Assembly: GCF_006334915.2 (NCBI RefSeq)
Contig: NZ_VDMA02000006.1
Coordinates: 1 to 64,000, forward strand
Direction of reading: 5' to 3'
DNA length: 64,000 nucleotides
Origin: Microbispora catharanthi
Lineage (GTDB): Bacteria > Actinomycetota > Actinomycetes > Streptosporangiales > Streptosporangiaceae
Both the position numbers and the translations under genes were made by a program. A model generated the notes under the pieces. It was not told the origin of the DNA and did not search any database. It saw only the letters and a list, made by a program, of their open reading frames with translations. Position 1 is the stretch's first letter; every line of letters begins with the position of its first letter. Shown piece after piece: positions 1 to 8,311 of this stretch.

Positions 1-1713
1 GTAGGACCGCAGCCACAGCTCGCCGCGCTCCTGGCAGACCTGCAGGCAGTCGACAAGCAGCGTCTCCGCCTCCTCGAACTCGCCCTGCGCGAGCAGCACC
101 ATGGACAGCTCGACGATCGCCGGCAGCAGGCCCGGGTTCAGCTCCCGGCCGCCGCGGTGGAACTCGATCGCGACGCCGAGCAGCGCGGTCGCCTTCTTCG
201 CGTCGCCCTGCAGCATGGCCGCGGTGCCCTGCATCTTGGTCGCGAGCAGCACCGCGCCCGAGTCGCCCACGCGCACCGCGTCGGTGCTGCACTGCTCGGC
301 CGCGGCGAGCGCGCCGGCCATGTCGCCCTGGGCACTGCGGATGTAGGCCAGCACCCACAGGGCCTTGCAGCGTTCCTTGCTGGGCGAGGGGCTGGCCTTG
401 AGCGCACGCTCCAGGTAGATCACGCCCTCACGGGCGAAGCCGCAGGAGACCCACAGGAACCACAGCGCCGACAGCAGCTCGAGGCCGACGCGCTCCTCGC
501 CCGCGGTGGACAGGCAGTAGTCGAGGGCGACGCGGATGTTGTCGTGCTCCTGGCGCATCCGCGTGTACCAGTGGACCTGGCGCGGTCCCGACCACGAGTG
601 TTCGCTGCGCTCGGCGAGCTGGAGGTAGTAGTCGCGGTGGCGGCGACGAAGGTCCTGCGTCTCGCCGAGCTTGTCCAGCCACTCGCCGCCGTACTGCCGC
701 AGCGTGTCGATCAGCCGGTAGCGCTGACCGGCCGGAGTGGGGAAGCTCAGCAGGACCGACTTGTCGACCAGGCCGCCGATCACGTCGAGGATCCGTTCGG
801 AGGGCAGGGCGTCGCCCGCGCAGACGTGCCGGGCCGCCTCCAGCTCGAAGTCTCCGGCGAACACCGACAGCCGCGCCCACAACAGCCGCTCGGCCGGTTC
901 GCACAGCTCGTGGCTCCAGCCGATCGCCGCGCGCAGCGTCTGGTGGCGCGGCAGCGCCGTACGGCTGGCTCCGGCGAGCAGGCTGAACCGGTCGGCGAGC
1001 AGCGCGAGGATCTGCTCGACCGACAGCGTGCGCAGGCGCACGGCGGCCAGTTCGATGGCCAGCGGGATCCCGTCGAGGCGCCGGCACAGCTCGGCGACGG
1101 CCGTGATGTTGTCCTCGTCCACCCCGAAGTCGGGTACGACGGCGGAGGCCCGCGCGCCGAACAGCTCGACGGCCTCGTTGGTGAACGCGTTGTCCGAGGG
1201 GTTGTCGCCGGGCACGGTCAGCGGCGGCACGGCGGCCGTGTACTCGCCCGGCGCGTTGAGCGACCGCCGGCTGGTCGCGAGGATGCGCAGGTGCGGCGCC
1301 GTGTTGAGCAGTTCCTGGGTGAGCTGGGCGCACGCGTCGACCAGATGCTCGCAGGTGTCCAGGATGAGCAGGAGCTCCCGTTCGGCCAGCCATTCGGCGA
1401 GGGTGTCCGCCCCTCCGCGCGGCGACTGGTCGGCGATGCCGAGCGCGGCCGTGATCGTGTGGTAGACCATCGCGGGGTCCTGCAGCCGGGCCAGGTCGAC
1501 GTACCAGACGCCGTCCCTGAACTGCCGTCGCACCTGGTGCGCGAGACGCAGCGCGGTGCGCGACTTGCCGACCCCGCCGATGCCCGTCACGGTGATCAGC
1601 CGGTACTCCTGCAGCCTCTGTCGCAGCGATGCGAGCAACCGCGTCCGCCCGACGAAGCTGGTCAGCTCCACGGGCAGGTTGCCCTCTTGCCGCCATCCTG
1701 CTGGCGTTGCCAT
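1..1713 (-). CDS. NB-type (LuxR/AfsR-like) regulatory ATPase with helical repeats, 3' end cut by window
   Basis: Open frame of 571 codons from ATG at 1713 to the left edge without a stop, so the C-terminus is missing. The start MATPAGWRQEGNLP leads into the usual 'NLPxxxTSFVGR' entry of actinobacterial signal-transducing ATPases. Walker A GIGGVGKS is at residues 44-51, Walker B LLLILD at about 114-119 and the NB-domain GxPLA motif (GIPLAIELAA) at about 215. After residue 330 the protein is helical and TPR-like. No N-terminal DNA-binding domain is present; relatives often carry a LuxR helix-turn-helix at the missing C-terminus, so a role as transcription regulator is inference. Long frames on the opposite strand here are shadows. 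The 288 bases between this start and the next gene hold no other gene that I can see. Confidence 0.85.
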   Translation of the reverse strand, partial: MATPAGWRQEGNLPVELTSFVGRTRLLASLRQRLQEYRLITVTGIGGVGKSRTALRLAHQVRRQFRDGVWYVDLARLQDPAMVYHTITAALGIADQSPRGGADTLAEWLAERELLLILDTCEHLVDACAQLTQELLNTAPHLRILATSRRSLNAPGEYTAAVPPLTVPGDNPSDNAFTNEAVELFGARASAVVPDFGVDEDNITAVAELCRRLDGIPLAIELAAVRLRTLSVEQILALLADRFSLLAGASRTALPRHQTLRAAIGWSHELCEPAERLLWARLSVFAGDFELEAARHVCAGDALPSERILDVIGGLVDKSVLLSFPTPAGQRYRLIDTLRQYGGEWLDKLGETQDLRRRHRDYYLQLAERSEHSWSGPRQVHWYTRMRQEHDNIRVALDYCLSTAGEERVGLELLSALWFLWVSCGFAREGVIYLERALKASPSPSKERCKALWVLAYIRSAQGDMAGALAAAEQCSTDAVRVGDSGAVLLATKMQGTAAMLQGDAKKATALLGVAIEFHRGGRELNPGLLPAIVELSMVLLAQGEFEEAETLLVDCLQVCQERGELWLRSY

Positions 1714-2001
1714 GCCGCCTCACGGGGGGGTTCGTCCGGCGTGCTCCCTGCTCCCGCATCGTACCTTTGCGTGCGGTTGGCTGTCCGGTGGTACGGGCGT
1801 GACGTTTGCCCGGCGATGAGGCGGCGTGATCTCCCCTCGGGGGAAGGAGTCCCAGCGCCCGCCCGGCCGTGGGCCCGGATCCACGGCTGCCCGGGACTCA
1901 CCGGTCCCCTGGCCGCGCGGCTCCACGGCTCCCCCGCCTCTTACGGCTTCGCGCCTCTCGCGGCTTCGCGGCTCCGGGGCGGAGCCGGTAGCATTGGCCG
2001 C

Positions 2002-2169
2002 GTGAGTGTGCAGCATCCGGATGACATGCGTCCGGTGGACCTCTTCGACGAGGGGCTGCCGGTGCTGCCTGACCAGACGAGCGACGACACCGACCTCGGG
2101 TGGGGCGATTGGCGCTCCGACTCCGACGTCTCCCGCCTGCTGGAGGAACGCCCGCCTCACTGGAGCTAA
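2002..2169 (+). CDS. small acidic conserved hypothetical protein (55 aa)
   Basis: GTG start at 2002, then a very acidic 55-residue peptide (MSVQHPDDMRPVDLFDEG..., ending ERPPHWS). The pattern 'DDTDxGWGDW ... LLEERPPHW' resembles small actinobacterial proteins of unknown function that I recognise from related genomes. No signal peptide or membrane segment. It converges with the RsbW-like gene, the two stops overlapping by four bases. The start is supported only by composition and fit; no strong ribosome-binding site is visible. Confidence 0.6.
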   Translation: MSVQHPDDMRPVDLFDEGLPVLPDQTSDDTDLGWGDWRSDSDVSRLLEERPPHWS

Positions 2170-2717
2170 CACCGCACCGCCAGCTCGAACCAGACGGCCT
2201 TCCCCCTGCTCGTCGGGTGCACGCCCCAGGCGCGGGACAGGGACTCGACGATCAGCAGCCCCCGGCCGCTCTCGTCCTCGTCCGGTGACCCGTCGCGGGC
2301 CCGCAGCGGAACGCGGGCCTCGTCCTCGACCTCGCACCGCAGGACGCCGTCCCGCAGCAGGAGCGTGAGGACAGGTTCCCCCCGCCCGTGCCGCAGGACG
2401 TTGGCGACCAGCTCGCTGACGAGCAGTTCGGCCACCTCGGCCACCTCGGCCACCTCGGCCACCTCGGACGCCTCGCCCTCCGCGCTGCCCGCCCAGTCCC
2501 GCAGCACGGCGCGGACGAGCCGGCGCGCCCGGCTCGTGGAGGACGGGACGGCGGGGAGGACCCAGGAGGCCCGGCGCACGTTCGGCACGCCGTCGTCGGC
2601 CGCGTTGTCCGGCGCGGCTGGGAGCCGTTCCCCCGGGAAGGCGCCGTGCGGCCGCCGGGTCGTGGGGACGAGCGTGGCCACCCCTGCCACGCCCGTGGAC
2701 TCACGCGGCCCGCGCAT
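2166..2717 (-). CDS. RsbW/anti-sigma-type ATP-binding protein (HATPase_c)
   Basis: About 183 aa with a single GHKL ATPase domain. The N-box helix SELVANVLRHG is at residues about 101-111 and the G-box DESGRGLLIVESL at about 148-160, followed by AWG as in Streptomyces RsbW-like proteins. Such proteins are Ser/Thr kinases or anti-sigma factors that bind anti-sigma antagonists. The start chosen (ATG 2717) overlaps the end of the DUF5999 gene by 17 bases, suggesting translational coupling; an internal GTG near residue 44 is an alternative. Just before the N-box the helix contains a run of EVA triplets encoded by a 9-bp tandem repeat. No partner sigma factor or antagonist lies nearby. Confidence 0.8.
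   Translation of the reverse strand: MRGPRESTGVAGVATLVPTTRRPHGAFPGERLPAAPDNAADDGVPNVRRASWVLPAVPSSTSRARRLVRAVLRDWAGSAEGEASEVAEVAEVAEVAELLVSELVANVLRHGRGEPVLTLLLRDGVLRCEVEDEARVPLRARDGSPDEDESGRGLLIVESLSRAWGVHPTSRGKAVWFELAVRC
2429..2464 (-). repeat. 9-bp tandem repeat x4 inside RsbW-like gene
   Basis: The unit CGGCCACCT on the plus strand is repeated four times head to tail at 2429-2464, with a degenerate fifth unit (CGGACGCCT) at 2465-2473. On the coding strand it adds EVA steps to the helix immediately before the ATP-binding N-box. The 9-bp period keeps the frame, so copy-number change would lengthen or shorten the helix without breaking the gene. Confidence 0.9.
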
Positions 2718-2895
2718 AGCAGGCCCGGTGCGGGAGAAGGCTCCGGCCGTCGGGCAGCAGTTCGCCGGTGTCCTCGAACACCACGACACCGTTGCAGAGC
2801 AGTCCCCACCCCTGCTCGGGGTGGAAGGCCACGAGACGGGCGGCGTCGTGGTCGGGGGCGTACGCGGGCGGACACGGCGGGGTGTGCGGGCACAT
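2701..2895 (-). CDS. DUF5999 family small protein
   Basis: 64 aa starting MCPHTPPCPP and containing HPEQGWGLLCNGVVVFEDTG, which I recognise as the DUF5999 family widespread in Streptomyces and relatives (function unknown; two to three cysteines and a His near the N-terminus). The ATG at 2895 is preferred because GAGGTGA lies about six bases upstream; an in-frame GTG nine bases earlier overlaps that ribosome-binding site. Its 3' end overlaps the RsbW-like start, so the two are probably one transcription unit. Confidence 0.8.
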   Translation of the reverse strand: MCPHTPPCPPAYAPDHDAARLVAFHPEQGWGLLCNGVVVFEDTGELLPDGRSLLPHRACYARAA

Positions 2896-3116
2896 GCGTG
2901 TCACCTCGATCCTTCAGCAGGCGGCGGACAGTTCACGAAGAGCCGGTTCTAGTGATCTCACCTGCCGCACGGTCGCTCGCTGACACCTCCCACGATGGCC
3001 TCTGGGAGGTCCCGCCGTCTGCGCTGGCAGCCCCCATGCGCCGGGCGTGCCCGCGGCACCTCGGCATGCCAGCTAGCTGCAATGACGCGGACGCGCTCCG
3101 ATGTCACTCTGAAGAC

Positions 3117-3488
3117 GTGCCCCTGCGGTGTCTGATCGTGGACGACAGCGATCACTTCAAGGAGGCCGCCCGCCTGTTGCTGGAGGCGGACGGCGTCGCC
3201 GTCGTGGGCGTCGCGTCCACGATCGCCGAGGCGCTCGGCCGGTTCGGCGAGCTCCGGCCGGACGTCGTGCTGGTCGACGTCGACCTGGGCGAGGAGAACG
3301 GGTTCGACCTGGCCCGGCGACTGCACGACGCGGGCGACGGGGAACCGCCGCCGGTCATCCTGATCTCGACGTATGAGGAGCAGGACTTCGCCGAGCTGAT
3401 CGCGACCAGCCCGGCCGTCGCCTTCCTGTCGAAGCCGCACCTGTCGGGACGGGCCATCGACGAGATCCTGCGGGGCGCGGACGCCTGA
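3117..3488 (+). CDS. single-domain response regulator (receiver only)
   Basis: 123 aa from GTG at 3117 (MPLRCLIVDDSDHFKEAARLL). All receiver residues are present: acidic pair D9-D10, phospho-acceptor D54 (VLVDVDLG), S84/T85 and K106 in LSKPH. No output domain, so it would act through protein-protein contact or phosphate transfer. The same frame stays open further upstream but that part lacks protein-like composition. It converges with the NarL-type regulator gene, whose stop is about 30 bases away. No kinase is adjacent on the same strand; the NarX-like kinase at 4284 and the orphan kinase at 6143 are the nearest. Confidence 0.8.
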   Translation: MPLRCLIVDDSDHFKEAARLLLEADGVAVVGVASTIAEALGRFGELRPDVVLVDVDLGEENGFDLARRLHDAGDGEPPPVILISTYEEQDFAELIATSPAVAFLSKPHLSGRAIDEILRGADA

Positions 3489-3519
3489 ACCGGCCGCGCG
3501 GGCAACACCGGTACGGGCC

Positions 3520-4179
3520 TCAGCGGGCGTCGAGGAACGCGAGCACCGCGAGCACGCGGCGGTGGTCGCTCTCCGTCTCCGGCAGCCGCAGCCTCGACAT
3601 GATGCTGCGCACGTGCTTTTCGACCGTGCCCTCGGTGATCCAGAGTTTGTGCGCGATTCCGGCGTTCGAGCGGCCCTCCGCCATGAGGGAGAGCACCTCG
3701 CGCTCACGCTGGGTGAGCAGCTCCAGCGGATCGTGCCGTCGGCGGGCGTTGAACAGCTCGGCCACGAGGCTGGGGTCCACGACCGATCCGCCGTGGACGA
3801 TGCGTTCGAGCGTCTCGACGAAGTCGGACACCGCGGTCACCCGGCTCTTGAGCAGGTAGCCGACCCGGCGCCCGGTGGCGAGCAGCTCCATCGCCTGGTC
3901 GACCTCGACGTGCGCCGACAGCAGCAGGATGCCCACTTCGGGCAGCTCCGCGCGGATGACCTTGGCCGCCTCGACGCCCTCCGTCGCGTGCCCGGGAGGC
4001 ATCCGGATGTCGACCACGGCCAGGTCGGGGCGGCGTTCCCGCACGAGGGCGAGCAGCTCGGCCGCGTTCCCCGCCTGGCCGGCGACCTCGAACCCTGATC
4101 GCTCCAACAGGCTGGCCAGCCCCTCACGCAGCAGGACGTCGTCGTCCGCCAGCACCACTCGCGTCGGAGTCTCGTCCAC
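3520..4179 (-). CDS. NarL/FixJ-family response regulator
   Basis: 219 aa from GTG 4179 (MDETPTRVVLADDDVLLREG). Receiver domain with phospho-Asp D57 and K111; C-terminal LuxR-type helix-turn-helix at about 155-195 (LTQREREVLSLMAEGRSN then TEGTVEKHV). Transcribed divergently from the sensor kinase gene at 4284 with 104 bases between starts, the usual arrangement of a cognate pair. The preceding GGCGGCAGAG is an acceptable ribosome-binding site. The receiver's acidic pocket and the HTH both look intact. Confidence 0.93.
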   Translation of the reverse strand: MDETPTRVVLADDDVLLREGLASLLERSGFEVAGQAGNAAELLALVRERRPDLAVVDIRMPPGHATEGVEAAKVIRAELPEVGILLLSAHVEVDQAMELLATGRRVGYLLKSRVTAVSDFVETLERIVHGGSVVDPSLVAELFNARRRHDPLELLTQREREVLSLMAEGRSNAGIAHKLWITEGTVEKHVRSIMSRLRLPETESDHRRVLAVLAFLDAR

Positions 4180-4283
4180 CGCTCTGCCGCCTTCGTCGCG
4201 TGCCGGTCCGGCTCGGCGGGCGACGGCGTCGACCAGGGCTTTCGCCCGTACCTCTAGCCGTCCTGCGAGAGTAGTGTGGCCTT

Positions 4284-6134
4284 GTGCACGCGCGGTTGCT
4301 GTCGTTGCTGCTACGCGCGAGCCGCCCGCCTCTCCTGTGGGGCATCCTGACGGGCGCCGCATGCGTGGCAGCCGAGACGTTCATAGCCTTTGCGCTGGTG
4401 CAGGTGGCGCCCAGCAACGCCCTGGACGTAGTTTACCTGCTCGGCGTTCTCGTGGTCGCCTACCTCTGGGGTATGTGGCTCGGTGTGATCGTCGCCGTGG
4501 CCAGTGCCGTGGTCTACGACTTCTTCCAGGTCCCGCCCCTCCACCAGGTCACCATCTTCAGCAGCTGGACGTGGGTGCCGCTGCTGGTCTTCCTGGTCGT
4601 CGGGGTGCTGGTGAGCGCCGCCGCCGCGCTGATGCGGTCCCTGGTCGTCGAGGCGGAGGAACGCCGCCGCGAAGCCGATCTCGACGCCAGGACGGCCCGT
4701 CTCCTCCTGCGCGCCGAACACCTGCGCGCGGCGCTGCCGGTCGTGGCCCGGCGCCTGGCGCAGGGACTCGGACTGCCGTTCCTGGCCATCGAACTCGGGC
4801 CGGTCGGCGACGACCCACGCCACACCGCGCTGCCGCTGACCGACGACGGCGCCGGGATCGGCACGCTCGTCGTGCCCGCGGGCCTGCCGGCGGCCATGAC
4901 GCGCCGTCTGCGGGAGCGGGTGGTGCCCTCGCTGGAGGCGGTGCTGGTGGCTGCGCGCGACCGTGAGGCCATCAGCACCGCCCTGGCGGCGAGCCGGGAC
5001 GAGCTGGCCAGGATCGCCGAGGAGCAGGCCGCCCTGCGACGGGTCGCCACCCTGGTCGCGCGCGGGGTCTCGCCGACGGAGATCTTCGGCGCGGTCGCCC
5101 ATGAGATGGGATTGATCGTGAACGCGGACCACACCGCGATCGAACGCTACGAGCCCGACCGTACGGTCGTCCTGGTGGGCTCATGGAGCGCGTCGGACCG
5201 GGGGGCTCCGCCGCCGGTGGGCTCGCGCCGCCCGATCAGGGAGAGCGGCCTTTCCGCCCTCGTCCTGTGGACGGGACAGCCGGGCAGGATGGCGGCAAAA
5301 GAGGGCGCGGCAGGGGAACTGGACGGGTGGGCCGGGGATGAGCAGGTCGTCTCCGCGGTCGCCAGTCCCATCGTCGTCGAGGCCCGCCTGTGGGGCGTGA
5401 TGATCGCCTTCTTCCGCGCTCCCGAGCCGCAGCCGGACGACGTCGAGGAACGCATGCGGGACTTCACCGAACTGGTCGCCACCGCGATCTCCAACGCCGA
5501 GGCCCGCGACGAGCTCGCCGCCTCGCGGGCCCGCGTGGTCGCCGCCTCGGACGAGACCCGGCACCGGATCGAACGCGACCTGCACGACGGGGCCCAGCAG
5601 CGCCTCGTCTCCCTGGGGCTGCAGTTGCGCATGGCGGAGACCGTCGTGCCACCGGATCTGCCCAAACTCAAGGAGCAGCTGTCCCACACGGCCGAGGGCC
5701 TGACGCTGGTGCTGGAGGACCTGCGGGAGCTGTCGCGCGGCATCCACCCGGCGATCCTCTCCAAAGGAGGCCTCGGGCCGGCCCTGAAGATGCTCGCGCG
5801 CCGCTCGGCCGTCCCCGTCGAGCTGGACGTACGGGTCGACGGGCGCCTGCCGGAGCGGGTCGAGGTGGCGGTCTACTACATCGTCTCCGAGTGCCTGACG
5901 AACGTGGCCAAGCACGCGCAGGCCTCGACGGTGTACGTCGAGGTCGAGGCGGCGGGCGACGCGGCGAGGGTCGGGGTCCGCGACAACGGTAAAGGAGGCG
6001 CCGACCCCGGCAGGGGTTCGGGGCTGATCGGTCTCATCGACCGGGTCCAGGCGCTCGGCGGTGCGATCGAGGTCACCAGCCCGATCGGCCATGGCACCAC
6101 GCTGACAGCGGTGATTCCGGTCGGCGAGAGCTGA
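4284..6134 (+). CDS. membrane sensor histidine kinase (DUF4118-GAF-HisKA_3)
   Basis: 616 aa. N-terminal membrane region of three to four helices (about residues 10-115) of the DUF4118/KdpD-like type, a coiled stretch, a GAF-like sensor domain (about 255-400), then a HisKA_3 phospho-acceptor segment (RHRIERDLHDGAQQR, H434) and a GHKL ATPase (N-box SECLTNVAKHA; G-box GRGSGLIGLIDRV). This is the NarX/DesK-type kinase class that pairs with NarL-type regulators, and such a gene lies divergently at 4179. GTG start chosen as the first start of the open frame; it gives a natural N-terminus MHARLLSLLLRAS. Confidence 0.92.
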   Translation: MHARLLSLLLRASRPPLLWGILTGAACVAAETFIAFALVQVAPSNALDVVYLLGVLVVAYLWGMWLGVIVAVASAVVYDFFQVPPLHQVTIFSSWTWVPLLVFLVVGVLVSAAAALMRSLVVEAEERRREADLDARTARLLLRAEHLRAALPVVARRLAQGLGLPFLAIELGPVGDDPRHTALPLTDDGAGIGTLVVPAGLPAAMTRRLRERVVPSLEAVLVAARDREAISTALAASRDELARIAEEQAALRRVATLVARGVSPTEIFGAVAHEMGLIVNADHTAIERYEPDRTVVLVGSWSASDRGAPPPVGSRRPIRESGLSALVLWTGQPGRMAAKEGAAGELDGWAGDEQVVSAVASPIVVEARLWGVMIAFFRAPEPQPDDVEERMRDFTELVATAISNAEARDELAASRARVVAASDETRHRIERDLHDGAQQRLVSLGLQLRMAETVVPPDLPKLKEQLSHTAEGLTLVLEDLRELSRGIHPAILSKGGLGPALKMLARRSAVPVELDVRVDGRLPERVEVAVYYIVSECLTNVAKHAQASTVYVEVEAAGDAARVGVRDNGKGGADPGRGSGLIGLIDRVQALGGAIEVTSPIGHGTTLTAVIPVGES

Positions 6135-6142
6135 CGGAGCGG

Positions 6143-6964
6143 TCACGCCCCCTCGCCGGGCGGGGTATCGGCGAGTGGCAGGCGGACGACGACGCGGGCG
6201 CCGCCCTCCGCCGCGTCCTCCACGCCGATGGTCCCGCCGTGGGCCCGCACGATCTCCCGCGCGATGGTCAGGCCCAGGCCGGAGCCGCCCCGGCCGCGGG
6301 ACTTCTCCAGCCGGGTGAACGGCTCGAACACCCTCTCCCGGTCGACCTCGGCGATGCCGCCGCCGTCGTCGGAGACGGCGAGCTCCGCATGGGCGCCCTC
6401 CTGCCGGACCTCCACCAGCACCCTGCTCCTGGCGTGCCGCTGGGCGTTGTCCAGGAGGTTGCCCAGCAGGAGGTAGATCTCGTGCTCGACGGCGTGGACC
6501 GCCAAGCCGGGGATGAGCCGGAGCAGCACCGGCGACCGGTGTGCCCGGCTGGAGACCTCCGTCCGCACCAGCTCGGCCAGGTCGGCCGCTCTTCTTCCGC
6601 AGGGCGGCTTCGTCCCCGCCTTCAGGAGCAGCAGCAGGTCGCAGACGACCGCCTGCAGACGGTCCACGTCTCTCAGTGAGCAGTCGACGAGCTCGGCGAG
6701 GTCCGTCTCGGCCGGGTGCAGCCGGGCCTCCTCCAACTGCGCCCGCACCCCGGCGAGCGGGGTGAGCAGCTCATGGGAGGCGTCGACCAGGAACCGGCGC
6801 TGCCGCTCGGCCTTACGGTCCAAGCGCCCTCCGTCGTCGGCGAGCCGCTCTGGCATCCTCTCGGCGTGCGGCGGCACGGCGGCCCCGTCCTCGCCGATCG
6901 GGGCGGGGACGCGGGCACTCGGATCGCCGACGGAGGCGGAGCCGCTGTGGCACATGACGCTCAT
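6143..6964 (-). CDS. soluble orphan histidine kinase (HisKA-HATPase only)
   Basis: About 273 aa with HisKA (FLVDASHELLTPLAG, H64 from the chosen start), N-box LLDNAQRHA, G-boxes DDGGGIAEVDRERVFEPF and GGSGLGLTIAREIV. There is no membrane segment, HAMP or sensor domain ahead of the kinase core, unlike usual EnvZ-type kinases. The start is uncertain: ATG 6964 lacks a good ribosome-binding site, and a GTG at 7069 or a later ATG are possible. No response regulator is next to it; it converges with the NarX-like kinase. It is a clear paralogue of the gene at 60010. It may be a remnant of a full-length kinase or a cytosolic kinase fed by another sensor. Confidence 0.75.
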   Translation of the reverse strand: MSVMCHSGSASVGDPSARVPAPIGEDGAAVPPHAERMPERLADDGGRLDRKAERQRRFLVDASHELLTPLAGVRAQLEEARLHPAETDLAELVDCSLRDVDRLQAVVCDLLLLLKAGTKPPCGRRAADLAELVRTEVSSRAHRSPVLLRLIPGLAVHAVEHEIYLLLGNLLDNAQRHARSRVLVEVRQEGAHAELAVSDDGGGIAEVDRERVFEPFTRLEKSRGRGGSGLGLTIAREIVRAHGGTIGVEDAAEGGARVVVRLPLADTPPGEGA

Positions 6965-7306
6965 CGCGACGCTGCCGTCGATCTCGTGGCCCCCACAGGC
7001 CCGCCCGGACCGGGAACAGGCCTGCGGCGGCCGGGTGATGCGGGCGCACCCGGCGAAGGCGCCCGGCACGGCCAGGGAGCGGTCGGTTCCGGGAGTGTCC
7101 TCGGCATCTGATCACCTCCGGCTGCGGTCGTGTGCTGTGGCGACGTTCTCCTACGTCCTGCGGGGCGGCCGTGGCCGATCGAGAACCACGCCGCCAGGCG
7201 TGACGGGCGCCGACCCGGATGTCCTGATCGGTTCCGATATCAGCTTGTCTCCGCAAGCGGTGGCCTGTCTTCGCTGGCAGCCTCCATTCCGGTCCCACCG
7301 CCAGCG
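6965..7306. other. non-coding or uncertain stretch
   Basis: About 340 bases between the orphan kinase start and the terminator of the ABC operon. An extension of the kinase frame to 7069 is open but not protein-like. I see no RNA gene or convincing small protein; it should contain the kinase promoter. Confidence 0.5.
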
Positions 7307-7345
7307 GTCCCCGGGCCTTCCGGCTGGCCGGAACGGCCCGGGGAC
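7307..7345 (-). terminator. long GC hairpin ending the hydrolase-ABC operon
   Basis: Nested inverted repeat: GTCCCCGGGCC then TTCCGGC, a two-base turn, GCCGGAA, one bulged C and GGCCCGGGGAC. This gives an 18-bp stem with a single bulge, 15 bases after the permease stop at 7361. There is no U-tract, as is common for actinobacterial hairpin terminators. Confidence 0.75.
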
Positions 7346-7360
7346 GGCGCGGGTTTCGCA

Positions 7361-8311
7361 TCAGGACACGATGTCCCGGCGCCGGAAGCGGCGGAAGGCC
7401 AGGGCGACGAGGACCGCCGAGTAGGTCACGGAGACCGCCACGCCCTTCACCATGCCGCTGTAGTCGGGCTCCGGCGCGAGCGCGTCGAGCCACGCGGAGT
7501 TCCAGAACGTGGGAAGGAACTCGCGCAGCGAGCCCAGCGCCTCGACCGCCTGCAGGATGCTGCTGACGATCACCAGGCCGACCGCGCCGCCGACCGCGCC
7601 GAGCGGGGAGTCGGTGCCGACCGACAGCAGGAAGGCGACCGCGGCGACCACGAGCTGGCTGACCAGGGCATAGCCGATGACGACGGCGAACTTGGGCAGC
7701 ACGTCGGCGGCGGGGATCACCTCGCCGGTCCCCGGCACGGTGATGTCGTTCCACCCGAAGGCCAGCGTGCCGGCGAGCAGGGCCATCAGCGGAAGCACGG
7801 TCACCGCGGCGGCCGAGTACGCCAGCGCCACCACCAGCTTCTGGCGCAGCAGCCGGTCGCGGGGAACCGGCGCGGCCAGCAGGTAGCGCAGCGACGACCA
7901 GCTCGCCTCGCTCGCCACCGTGTCACCGCAGAACAGCGCCACGGCGACGACCAGCAGGAAGTTGGCCGACACCGACAGGGCGAACGCGGCGAAGTTGAGC
8001 CCGCCCGCCGTGGCCAGATCCGACAGCCGCAGGCTGCCCTGGCCACGCCCGGCCGGCCCGAACTGGAACGCCACCACGAGCACCCACGGGAGGGCGAGCA
8101 GTACGGCGAACATCGCCATGGTCCGGCGCCGCCGCAGCTGCCGCACGAACTCCACCCGCAGCGGCAGCGTGCGTCCCGGAGCGTAGCCGGGCGCCCGGCC
8201 TCCCACGGCGTCACCGCGCGTGTCCGGTTCGTCCTGGGTGGCCGGCGTGGCCCGCCCGCCGTCGTGGATGTGTTCGGTCAGGTCCGGGGCGGGTCGTTTC
8301 GCCGGGCTCAA
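7361..8311 (-). CDS. ABC-2 type transporter permease
   Basis: 316 aa. After a hydrophilic N-terminal tail of about 55 residues there are roughly six membrane helices (MAMFAVLLALPWVLVVAF..., ending RFRRRDIVS), typical of ABC-2 permeases. TTG start at 8311 overlaps the stop of the upstream fusion gene (TTGA), so the two are translated together. The permease would form the channel for the ATPase domain carried by that fusion protein. Substrate unknown. The strong hairpin at 7307-7345 ends the unit. Confidence 0.88.
   Translation of the reverse strand: MSPAKRPAPDLTEHIHDGGRATPATQDEPDTRGDAVGGRAPGYAPGRTLPLRVEFVRQLRRRRTMAMFAVLLALPWVLVVAFQFGPAGRGQGSLRLSDLATAGGLNFAAFALSVSANFLLVVAVALFCGDTVASEASWSSLRYLLAAPVPRDRLLRQKLVVALAYSAAAVTVLPLMALLAGTLAFGWNDITVPGTGEVIPAADVLPKFAVVIGYALVSQLVVAAVAFLLSVGTDSPLGAVGGAVGLVIVSSILQAVEALGSLREFLPTFWNSAWLDALAPEPDYSGMVKGVAVSVTYSAVLVALAFRRFRRRDIVS

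Noticed and set aside
157-2169. Long plus-strand open frame over the NB-ATPase gene
   Set aside because: Composition is an Arg/Gln/Gly-rich shadow of the minus-strand gene; only its last 55 codons look like a protein and are listed separately.
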